Source: Pseudomonadota bacterium (GTDB lineage: Bacteria > Pseudomonadota > Alphaproteobacteria > Rhizobiales > Methylopilaceae). From it: a stretch of DNA of 9,124 bases. Below are positions 1 to 5,668 of this stretch, in pieces (within the stretch, counting starts at the first letter, position 1; each line of letters begins with the position of its first letter). The DNA is taken from NCBI GenBank assembly GCA_023430145.1, contig JAEZCD010000371.1, positions 1 through 9,124 of the forward strand, given 5' to 3'. Position numbers and translations under genes: made by a program. The notes below the pieces were generated by a model. It ran no database searches, was not told where the DNA came from, and saw nothing but the letters and a program-made list of their open reading frames with translations.

Positions 1-70
1 AACGGCCCCGCGCCCCCCCGCCCCCGGCGATTCGGGTTGATCGCCTCGGATTCATTCGAAGAGTTGTTCC
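1..70. other. Upstream non-coding leader of the repair gene block, with a C-rich tract
   Basis: No gene is supported here. Positions 6-28 are almost entirely C and G with runs of 7 and 5 C, and the rest is more mixed. GAAGAG at 58-63, seven bases before the ATG at 71, is a plausible though imperfect ribosome binding site for the NYN gene. TTGATC at 37-42 resembles a -35 element, but I see no convincing -10 element at the right distance, so I do not call a promoter. The gene upstream is outside the window. Confidence 0.5.
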
Positions 71-658
71 ATGTTTTACCCGAACGAGCGCCTCGCCCTG
101 TTCATCGACGGGGCCAACCTCTACGCAACCGCCAGAGGCCTCGGCTTCGACATCGATTTCCGCCGGCTGCTGCGTGAATTCCAGGGTCGCGGACACCTGT
201 TGCGTGCGTTCTACTACACGACGCTGAACGAGGATCTGGAGAACTCGACGATCCGGCCGCTGCTCGACTGGCTCGACTACAACGGCTACGCGGTCGTGAC
301 GAAGCCGACCAAGGAGTTCACCGACGCGCTCGGCCGCCGGCGCGTGAAGGGCAGCCTCGACATCGAGCTCGCCATCGACGCGCTCGAGGTCGCCGAGCAT
401 GTCGACCACATCATCCTGTTCTCGGGCGACGGTGATTTCCGCCCGCTCGTCGCGGCGCTGCAGCGGCGCGGCTGCCGGGTCAGCGTCGTCTCGACCGTGT
501 CGACGCAGCCGCCGATGATCGCCGACGAGCTGCGCCGCCAGGCGGACCACTTCATCGACCTCGCCGAGCTGATCCAGAAGATCGGCCGCGATCCCGCCGA
601 GCGCCAGCAGCGCGCCTATGCCCGCGCTGCCGTGTCCGCCGACAACGGGGATGCCTGA
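71..658 (+). CDS. NYN domain (LabA/DUF88-like) putative nuclease
   Basis: This 195-residue protein is a single NYN (PIN-like) domain of the LabA/DUF88 group. The acidic residues expected of a metal-dependent nuclease site are visible: D13 in the FIDGAN motif near the N-terminus, D97 and D103 in SLDIELAID, and D120 and D122 in SGDGDF. Members of this fold are generally metal-dependent ribonucleases or suspected ones, but the substrate of the LabA-like bacterial group is largely unknown, so RNA or DNA cleavage is inference. The ATG at 71 is preceded by GAAGAG at 58-63, and the domain begins within ten residues of it, which supports this start. The last 20 residues are low in pattern and probably a flexible tail. 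Its stop overlaps the start of the uracil-DNA glycosylase gene by 8 bases, making it the first visible member of a DNA repair block. There is no signal peptide or membrane segment, so it should be cytoplasmic. Confidence 0.9.
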   Translation: MFYPNERLALFIDGANLYATARGLGFDIDFRRLLREFQGRGHLLRAFYYTTLNEDLENSTIRPLLDWLDYNGYAVVTKPTKEFTDALGRRRVKGSLDIELAIDALEVAEHVDHIILFSGDGDFRPLVAALQRRGCRVSVVSTVSTQPPMIADELRRQADHFIDLAELIQKIGRDPAERQQRAYARAAVSADNGDA

Positions 659-1334
659 GGCGCGCCTGCGCGACGTCCCGTCGATCCCGGCGCCGCCGCG
701 CGACTGCCCGCTCTGCCCGCGCCTCGTCGCGTTCCGCCAGCGCTGGCGGGCGCTCGAGCCCGGCTGGCACAATGCGCCCGTCCCCTCCTTCGGCCCGGCC
801 TCGGCTCCACTGCTGATCGTCGGCCTCGCGCCGGGGCTGCGCGGCGCCAACCGGACCGGGCGGCCGTTCACCGGCGACTATGCCGGCGACCTCCTCTACG
901 CGACGCTGCTCGACTTCGGCTTCGCCGAGGGCGCCTACCGCATGCATCCCGAGGACGGCCTCGTCCTCACCGGCGCGCGGATCGTCAACGCCGTGCGCTG
1001 CGTGCCGCCGGAGAACAAGCCGACCGGGACAGAGATCGCCACCTGCCGCGGCTTCCTCGCCGCCGAGATCGCCGCCCTGCCCGATCTGCGCGCCATCGTC
1101 GCGCTCGGCCGCATCGCGCACGAGAGCACGGTGGCCGCGCTCGGCGCGGTGCGCGCGCGACACCTGTTCGGGCATGGAAAAGCCCAGGACGTCGGCCCCG
1201 TGCGGCTGTTTTCGAGCTATCATTGCTCGCGCTACAATACGAACACGGGCGTTCTGACCGAGGCCATGTTCCGCGACGTCTTCGCCGCGGTTCGCGACTG
1301 GCTCGACCGGACGCCGGCGGGAGCCGGACGATGA
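651..1334 (+). CDS. Family 5 (UDGb-type) iron-sulfur uracil-DNA glycosylase
   Basis: This enzyme of about 227 residues should remove uracil, and by family knowledge other deaminated bases such as hypoxanthine, from DNA, leaving an abasic site for base excision repair. Four cysteines that fit a 4Fe-4S cluster are visible: C19 and C22 in CPLC, and C117 and C132 spaced C-x14-C. Motif 1 is GLAPG at 58-62, followed through about residue 83 by the NRTGRPFTGD block typical of the UDGb group. Motif 2 is H191-C-S followed by RYNTNTG. GLAPG rather than the GEAPG expected for family 4 is why I assign family 5. The ATG at 651 is chosen because conserved sequence begins soon after it and it overlaps the NYN stop by only 8 bases. 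An in-frame ATG at 618 would add 11 poorly patterned residues and overlap by 41 bases. Its stop shares ATGA with the next gene, so translation is probably coupled. Confidence 0.93.
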   Translation: MPEARLRDVPSIPAPPRDCPLCPRLVAFRQRWRALEPGWHNAPVPSFGPASAPLLIVGLAPGLRGANRTGRPFTGDYAGDLLYATLLDFGFAEGAYRMHPEDGLVLTGARIVNAVRCVPPENKPTGTEIATCRGFLAAEIAALPDLRAIVALGRIAHESTVAALGAVRARHLFGHGKAQDVGPVRLFSSYHCSRYNTNTGVLTEAMFRDVFAAVRDWLDRTPAGAGR

Positions 1335-1876
1335 CCGGGTTCGCTCTGTTCGAGACGCCGATCGGCACCTGCGCCATCGCCTGGGGCACGGCCGGCATCG
1401 TCGGCTTCCAGCTGCCGGAGGCGAGCCCGGCCGTGACGGCGCGGCGTATCCGCGAGCGGCACGCGGCCGAGGAGGCGGATCCCCCGGCGGAGGTGCAAGC
1501 GGCGATCGAGGACGTGATCGCCCTGCTCGAAGGCGAGGACCGCGATCTCCTCGGTGTCGCCGTCGATCTTGCCGGCAAGCCCGAGTTCCACCGGCAGGTC
1601 TACGAGATCGCCCGCAAAATCCCGCCGGGATCGACCATGACCTATGGCGAGATCGCGAGCCGCCTCGGCGATCCGGGCGCGGCGCGCGCGGTCGGCCAGG
1701 CGCTCGGCAAGAACCCGGTGCCGGTCATCGTGCCCTGCCACCGCGTGCTGGCGGCGGGCGGCAGGACGGGCGGCTTCTCCGCCCATACCGGCACGCGGCT
1801 GAAGCTGCGGCTGCTCGAGATCGAGCGCCGGCATTCGCAGGTCCCCGACCTGTTCGGTGCATCGCTCGCCTCGTGA
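1331..1876 (+). CDS. ogt: Methylated-DNA--protein-cysteine S-methyltransferase (Ogt/MGMT type)
   Basis: This 181-residue suicide repair protein transfers the alkyl group from O6-alkylguanine or O4-alkylthymine in DNA to its own cysteine. The acceptor is C136 in the canonical PCHRV motif. Upstream of it lie YGEIA (minor-groove and helix-turn-helix region), the RAVGQALGKNP segment that carries the arginine finger, and downstream the GGFS segment followed by a lysine- and leucine-rich helix. The N-terminal 85 residues form the poorly conserved ribonuclease-like domain usual for single-domain Ogt proteins. There is no fused AraC/Ada regulatory domain, so it should act directly in repair rather than as a methyl sensor. 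The ATG at 1331 overlaps the glycosylase stop (ATGA), and its own stop overlaps the GTG of the next gene (GTGA), which places it in the middle of a coupled repair block. The remaining uncertainty concerns substrate range only. Confidence 0.95.
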   Translation: MTGFALFETPIGTCAIAWGTAGIVGFQLPEASPAVTARRIRERHAAEEADPPAEVQAAIEDVIALLEGEDRDLLGVAVDLAGKPEFHRQVYEIARKIPPGSTMTYGEIASRLGDPGAARAVGQALGKNPVPVIVPCHRVLAAGGRTGGFSAHTGTRLKLRLLEIERRHSQVPDLFGASLAS

Positions 1877-3078
1877 ACGACACGGCCGTCCGACCAGCGC
1901 TCGATCTGTCGCTCCGCCAGGCGCGCCGCATCGCGCTCGGCGCCGCCGGTCTCGCCGCGCCACGCCCGAGGCGCCCCGGGCCGGCCGCCCTCGCCGCCAT
2001 GCTCGACCGGCTCGGCATGGTGCAGATCGACTCGGTCAACGTGCTCGCCCGCGCCCACTACATGCCGGGTTTTTCGCGGCTCGGCGGCTATGACCCGGCG
2101 CTGCTCGACCGCGCCGCCTGGGGGCGCAAGCGCAGCCTGTTCGAGTATTGGGGGCACGAAGCCTGCCTCGTCCGCACCGACCTCTTCCCGGCCCTGCGCT
2201 GGCGGATGGCGCGCGCCCGCGCCGGGATCGGCATCTATGGCGGCCTCAAGCGCTTTCGCGAGGAGCGGGCGGACTTCGTCGACGCGGTGCTCGGCGAGAT
2301 CGAGCGGCGCGGCCCCCTCGCCGCGCGCGAGCTCGGCGAGGGCGGCCGTGCGAGCGGCGGCTGGTGGGGCTGGAGCGAGGGCAAGCGGGCGCTCGAGTGG
2401 CTGTTCTGGGCCGGCCTAGTGACGACCAGGACGCGGCGCGGCTTCGAGCGCGTCTACGACCTCACCGAGCGCGTGCTCCCCGACGCCTTCGCGCTGCCCG
2501 AGCCGACCGAGGCCGAGGCGCAGCGCAGCCTGCTGATGGTCGCCGCGGGTGCGCTCGGCGTCGCCACCGTCGGCGATCTGCGCGCCTATTGGCGGATCGG
2601 CCCCGAGGATGCCACCGCCCGCATCGCCGAGCTCGTCGAGCACGGCGCGCTCGTACCGGCGCGGGTGGAGGGATGGCGGCAGCCGGCGTTCATCGTACCG
2701 GGCGCCGCCTCCAGGAGGCCGCGTGCAGCCGCGCTCGTCTCGCCGTTCGACCCCCTGCTGTGGGAGCGCGACCGGGCGGAGCGGCTGTTCGGCTTCCGCT
2801 ACCGCATCGAGATCTACACGCCGGCCCACAAGCGCGAGCACGGCTACTACGTGCTGCCGTTCCTGTTCGGCGAAAAGATCGCCGCCCGCGTCGACCTGAA
2901 GGCCGACCGCGCCGCGCGAACGCTGCTCGTGCATGCGGCCCATCTCGAGCCCGGGAACGAAGCCGCCGAGGTGGCGGGCGCGCTAGGCGCCGAGCTGGCG
3001 CTGCTCGCTGGCTGGCTCGGTCTCGCGACGATCGAAATCCGCTGCAAGGGCGACCTCGCCGATCTCCTCGCCCGCTGA
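1873..3078 (+). CDS. ycaQ: YcaQ-family winged-helix DNA glycosylase (crosslink repair)
   Basis: This 401-residue protein matches the YcaQ/AlkX family (HTH_42 superfamily, formerly DUF1006), whose E. coli member is a DNA glycosylase that unhooks interstrand crosslinks formed by nitrogen-mustard-type agents and releases N7-alkylated purines. The expected catalytic Q-x-D motif is present as Q51-I-D53, within a conserved segment ending in NVLARAH. Winged-helix repeats follow, including the segment around residues 155-190 with GGWWGWSEGKRALEWLFW and the SPFDPLLWERDRAERLFGF block at about residues 291-309. The aspartate in Q-x-D distinguishes it from the Q-x-Q form of Streptomyces AlkZ, which protects against azinomycin. 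The start is a GTG at 1873 sharing GTGA with the ogt stop; no other start gives such a fit. It has no export signal and should be a cytoplasmic DNA-binding protein. It is the last gene of the tightly overlapped repair block, and a 56-base gap follows. Confidence 0.92.
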   Translation: MNDTAVRPALDLSLRQARRIALGAAGLAAPRPRRPGPAALAAMLDRLGMVQIDSVNVLARAHYMPGFSRLGGYDPALLDRAAWGRKRSLFEYWGHEACLVRTDLFPALRWRMARARAGIGIYGGLKRFREERADFVDAVLGEIERRGPLAARELGEGGRASGGWWGWSEGKRALEWLFWAGLVTTRTRRGFERVYDLTERVLPDAFALPEPTEAEAQRSLLMVAAGALGVATVGDLRAYWRIGPEDATARIAELVEHGALVPARVEGWRQPAFIVPGAASRRPRAAALVSPFDPLLWERDRAERLFGFRYRIEIYTPAHKREHGYYVLPFLFGEKIAARVDLKADRAARTLLVHAAHLEPGNEAAEVAGALGAELALLAGWLGLATIEIRCKGDLADLLAR

Positions 3079-3116
3079 GGGCTCGCACGCGCTCCGGGTC
3101 GCGACCGGCGTCGCCG

Positions 3117-3130
3117 CGTGCTAGAGCACG
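3117..3130. promoter_or_regulatory. Short palindrome before the DUF6460-like gene
   Basis: In the 56-base gap after ycaQ, a perfect 5-base inverted repeat (CGTGC and GCACG) flanks TAGA and ends four bases before the ATG at 3135. No T-run follows, so it is not an intrinsic terminator. It could be part of an operator, overlap a -10-like TAGAGC element, or be chance. It also lies where the ribosome binding site should be, and no good Shine-Dalgarno sequence is visible for that gene. Confidence 0.25.
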
Positions 3131-3134
3131 AGCC

Positions 3135-3446
3135 ATGACCTACCCCGTCGAGCCGCAGCCGCCACAGCCGCCCCGCCCCGATCCCGTGACGCGCTTCTTC
3201 GGCGGTCCGCCCGGCATGGTGCTGCTGCGCCTCGCGCTCTTGTCGATCGTCATCGGCGTCGTCTTCGCCGCCCTCGGCCTCGACCCGCGCAACCTGGTCG
3301 GTGCGTTCCGGCACCTGCTCGAGAGCATCGTCGCCAACTCCGCCGAGCTGATCCAGTCGGTGATCCGCTACTTCCTGCTCGGCGCGGTGATCGTCTTCCC
3401 GGTCTGGCTCGTCATCCGCCTCATGAAGGCCGGCTCGCGGAACTGA
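3135..3446 (+). CDS. Small two-helix membrane protein, DUF6460-like
   Basis: This 103-residue protein resembles the DUF6460 family of small membrane proteins in alphaproteobacteria, which has no known function; the match is from memory of the family pattern. A proline-rich cytoplasmic-looking N-terminus (residues 4-17) leads into RFFGG at 20-24, then a hydrophobic helix at about 28-48, an amphipathic middle stretch with LDPRNLVGAFRHLLESI (49-65), and a second hydrophobic helix at about 79-97 ending in a positively charged tail. The conserved RFxGG segment followed by a helix is the family hallmark I relied on. The ATG at 3135 is the only sensible start after the ycaQ stop, although the upstream frame stays open further. 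It ends three bases before the GTG of the MATE transporter gene, so the two are almost certainly co-transcribed, and it might assist or regulate that transporter. That link is inference from position alone. Confidence 0.8.
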   Translation: MTYPVEPQPPQPPRPDPVTRFFGGPPGMVLLRLALLSIVIGVVFAALGLDPRNLVGAFRHLLESIVANSAELIQSVIRYFLLGAVIVFPVWLVIRLMKAGSRN

Positions 3447-3449
3447 TCC

Positions 3450-4799
3450 GTGCGCGGGGCCTACGAGGGCGCGGCGCCGTCGCCGCCGCCCGTCGAGATC
3501 ACGCATCGGCGGGTGCTCGGCATCGCCGTGCCGATGATGCTCGCCAACGTGTCGACACCGATGCTCGGCATCGCCGACACGGCCGTCATCGGCCAGCTCG
3601 GCGCCGCCCACCTCCTGGCCGGCGTCGCGCTCGGCGCGGTGATCTTCGACTTCGTCTTCTGGCCCTTCGCCTTCCTGCGCATGGCGACGACCGCGCTCGC
3701 CGCGCAGGCGGTGGGCGCCGGCGATCGGCGCGAGGAGCGTGCGGCGCTCTTCCGGGCGCTGCTGCTGGCCCTTGTCTGCGGGGTCGCGGTGGTGGCGCTG
3801 CAGGTGCCGATCGCCTGGGCGGCGTTCGGGCTCATCGAGGGCACCGTGGCGACCGAGGCGGCGGCGAGGAGCTATTTCGACATCCGCGTCTGGTCGGCGC
3901 CGCTGACCTTCGCCAACTTCGCCATTCTCGGCTGGTTCCTCGGCCGCGGCCAGGCCGGCGTCGGCCTTCTGCTGACGGTGTTCCTCAACGCCGTCAACAT
4001 CGCCTGCAACCTCGTCTTCGTGCTCGGCCTCGGCTGGGGCGTCGAGGGCACGGCGGCCGGCACAATCGTCGGCGAGGCGGCGACGCTGGCGCTCGGGGCG
4101 ACCCTCGTGCTGCGGACGCTGCGGCCATGGCCCGGCATCGACCTCGCGATCGTGCTCGACCGCGGCAAGCTCGTCATGACCATGGTGGTCAGCCGCGACG
4201 TCTTCGTGCGCACGCTGGCGCTGATCTTCGTCTTCACCTTCTTCGCCGCCCAGGGCGCCAAAAGCGGCGACGCGATCCTCGCCGCGAACGCCGTGCTGTA
4301 CAATCTCGCGGTGACCGGCGCCTATCTGCTCGACGGCTTCGCCACCGCCGCGGAGCAGCTCGGCGGGGTCGCGGTCGGGGCCCGCGACCGGCGCGCCTTC
4401 GACCGCGCGGCGCGGCTCTCCGCTCTCTGGGCCGTCGGCATCTCGCTCCTCGTCAGCCTCGCCTTTCTCGCCAGCGGCGATGCGCTGATCGACTTCATGA
4501 CAAAGAGCCCGGAGGTGCGGGAGACGGCGCGGGAATTCCTCCCCTATGCGGCCGCCATCCCGGTCGTCGGCGCCATGGCCTACATCTTCGACGGCATCTA
4601 CATCGGCGCCACCTGGTCGGTGGCGATGCGCAACCTGATGGTGGCCGCGGTCGCCGTCTTCCTGCTCGCCTGGGCGCTGCTGATGCCGGCCTTCGGCAAT
4701 CACGGGCTGTGGGCGGCCTTGCTCCTGTTCCTCGGCGCCCGCGTCGTCGGCCAGGGCCTGCTCTATCGGCGCCTGCGACGCGCGACGTTCCCCGGCTGA
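3450..4799 (+). CDS. MATE family efflux transporter (DinF-like)
   Basis: This 449-residue inner-membrane protein has about twelve hydrophobic helices in two similar halves, as expected of MATE transporters, which export cationic or hydrophobic compounds using a proton or sodium gradient. The first helix carries PMMLANVSTPMLGIADTAVI with D43, at the place of the functionally important first-helix aspartate of DinF-type MATE proteins. The second half opens after about residue 230 and includes LDGFATAAEQLGG (about 287-299), a typical MATE helix segment. The substrate cannot be read from sequence. I favour the DinF-like subgroup over NorM because of the IADTAVIGQLG pattern and length. The start is a GTG at 3450, three bases after the DUF6460-like stop; the ribosome binding site is weak, which fits translational coupling. 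The founding dinF gene is SOS-induced next to lexA in E. coli, so its position behind a DNA repair block is suggestive, but no LexA box was recognised here. Confidence 0.94.
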   Translation: MRGAYEGAAPSPPPVEITHRRVLGIAVPMMLANVSTPMLGIADTAVIGQLGAAHLLAGVALGAVIFDFVFWPFAFLRMATTALAAQAVGAGDRREERAALFRALLLALVCGVAVVALQVPIAWAAFGLIEGTVATEAAARSYFDIRVWSAPLTFANFAILGWFLGRGQAGVGLLLTVFLNAVNIACNLVFVLGLGWGVEGTAAGTIVGEAATLALGATLVLRTLRPWPGIDLAIVLDRGKLVMTMVVSRDVFVRTLALIFVFTFFAAQGAKSGDAILAANAVLYNLAVTGAYLLDGFATAAEQLGGVAVGARDRRAFDRAARLSALWAVGISLLVSLAFLASGDALIDFMTKSPEVRETAREFLPYAAAIPVVGAMAYIFDGIYIGATWSVAMRNLMVAAVAVFLLAWALLMPAFGNHGLWAALLLFLGARVVGQGLLYRRLRRATFPG

Positions 4800-4817
4800 T
4801 CGGTTGGCTGTCGAGCC

Positions 4818-5426
4818 TCACGCCCGCCGTCGCAGCGCCGTCTCTCGGGCCGCGTTGAGCTCGGCCATCTTCTCGGGCGAGCCGCCGAGATCGGGATGGT
4901 GCTCGCGAGCGCGCTCGCGGAAAGCGGCCTCGATCGCCTCGCGGCTCGCCGTCTCCTCGACGCCGAGCACACTCCACCAGGTGCCGTTCGCGGACCGGAT
5001 GGCGAAGCCGCGCATCGAGCGCTCGAAAATCTCGCTGCCGCCGTGCCTCTCGACGAGGCCGAGCGCCTTGACGGCCATGGCGACGGCTTTGACGTTCTCG
5101 GCCGCCCAGCCGTGCCGGTCGCAGGCGAGGACGCTCGGCCGGCCCTCGAGGCTGAAGTAGACCGCGACCCCGCCGTCCTCGGGCGTGCGGCCGCCGGCGC
5201 GCAGCCTTCCGTCGCGGCGCAGCTCGTAATTGGAGGAGATGACGACGTCGCGGGCGCCGAGCCCAGCGAGCTCCTCGAGCAGCGCCACCCGCGCCTCGGC
5301 GAAGGTCCAGAACGAGCGCCGGTCCGAATAGTTGCGGCCCGGCCGGTAGCGCCGCTCCTGCCGCAGCTCGGGCGGGGTGCGAGGCCACCCGTCCGGCCAT
5401 TGCAGCGGATAGGGTGCAACCTTCAT
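4818..5426 (-). CDS. J-domain protein with an uncharacterised N-terminal domain
   Basis: This 202-residue protein has two parts. The last 54 residues (about 149-202) form a J domain: WWSVLGV, a helix with EAIEAAFRERAREH, the invariant HPD at 177-179, then a short final helix. J domains stimulate the ATPase of Hsp70 (DnaK), so the HPD suggests it recruits DnaK. The first 145 residues contain WPDGWPRTP near the N-terminus, a tyrosine- and arginine-rich stretch, and a compact alpha/beta-looking region with VVISSNYELRRDG and GVAVYFSLEGRPSVLACDRHGWAAENVKA. I have seen this WP-x-GWPRT type of domain in phage-like and accessory proteins, but I know no function for it. There is no G/F-rich linker, zinc finger or substrate domain of DnaJ, so it is not a general chaperone. 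The ATG at 5426 is preceded by GAAGGA (5437-5442 on this strand, ten bases away). An earlier in-frame ATG at 5546 would add a 40-residue arginine-rich stretch and is less likely. Confidence 0.8.
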   Translation of the reverse strand: MKVAPYPLQWPDGWPRTPPELRQERRYRPGRNYSDRRSFWTFAEARVALLEELAGLGARDVVISSNYELRRDGRLRAGGRTPEDGGVAVYFSLEGRPSVLACDRHGWAAENVKAVAMAVKALGLVERHGGSEIFERSMRGFAIRSANGTWWSVLGVEETASREAIEAAFRERAREHHPDLGGSPEKMAELNAARETALRRRA

Positions 5427-5668
5427 GCGCGGGCTGTCCTTCGAGAATCTCGCGGAGCGCCGTCGGAAGGCGCGCCCCTCACGCTTCCTCCCCGGGCTCG
5501 ACTCGCGGCGGAGTGTCGTCGAAGTCGCCGACCGCGTCGACCGCATTGCCGCCGCATTGCGGTCACGAACCGGGCGGGAGCGGCCGGCGGGTGCGCTTTG
5601 TCGACTTGGTGTAGCGTCGCCGCCGATGTCGGCCGGCGCCCGGCCGGCCCCGATCGGAAGGCCACTCG
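5427..5668. other. Divergent intergenic region between the J-domain and PPK2 genes
   Basis: This 242-base gap must hold the starts of two divergent transcription units. I see no canonical -35/-10 pair that I would defend. Small features are a perfect 5-base inverted repeat around one base (CGAGA-A-TCTCG) at 5442-5452 and a direct repeat of CCGCATTGC at 5541-5549 and 5552-5560. The second copy extends into a palindrome (CCGCA-T-TGCGG) at 5552-5562. GGAAG at 5656-5660, eight bases before the PPK2 ATG, is a good ribosome binding site. Confidence 0.5.
5541..5562. repeat. Tandem CCGCATTGC direct repeat with a palindromic second copy
   Basis: Two identical 9-base copies start 11 bases apart, about one helical turn, and the second runs into an 11-base palindrome. 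It lies in the non-coding gap between divergent genes, which is where an operator would be expected. The motif is short and GC-biased, so chance is a real alternative. No regulator that binds such a site is identifiable. Confidence 0.25.

Noticed and set aside
552..1223. A 223-residue minus-strand open frame opposite the uracil-DNA glycosylase
   Set aside because: It is antisense to a well-supported gene and has no domain pattern of its own.
2148..3446. A long in-frame extension upstream of the DUF6460-like gene
   Set aside because: The frame is open through ycaQ by composition only. The extension is arginine- and alanine-rich, and homologues I recall begin near the ATG at 3135.
2847..4703. 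A 618-residue open frame on the minus strand across three genes
   Set aside because: It is antisense to ycaQ, the DUF6460-like gene and the MATE gene, which have clear family motifs. Its translation is low-complexity (D, E, R, H, G), as expected of a shadow frame at high GC.
3450..4799. An SOS (LexA) operator upstream of the DinF-like gene
   Set aside because: I looked for the alphaproteobacterial GAAC-N7-GAAC or GTTC-N7-GTTC pattern in the nearby gap at 3079-3134 and saw none.
4800..4817. A possible bidirectional terminator between the MATE and J-domain genes
   Set aside because: The gap is only 18 bases and has no stem followed by a T-run in either direction.
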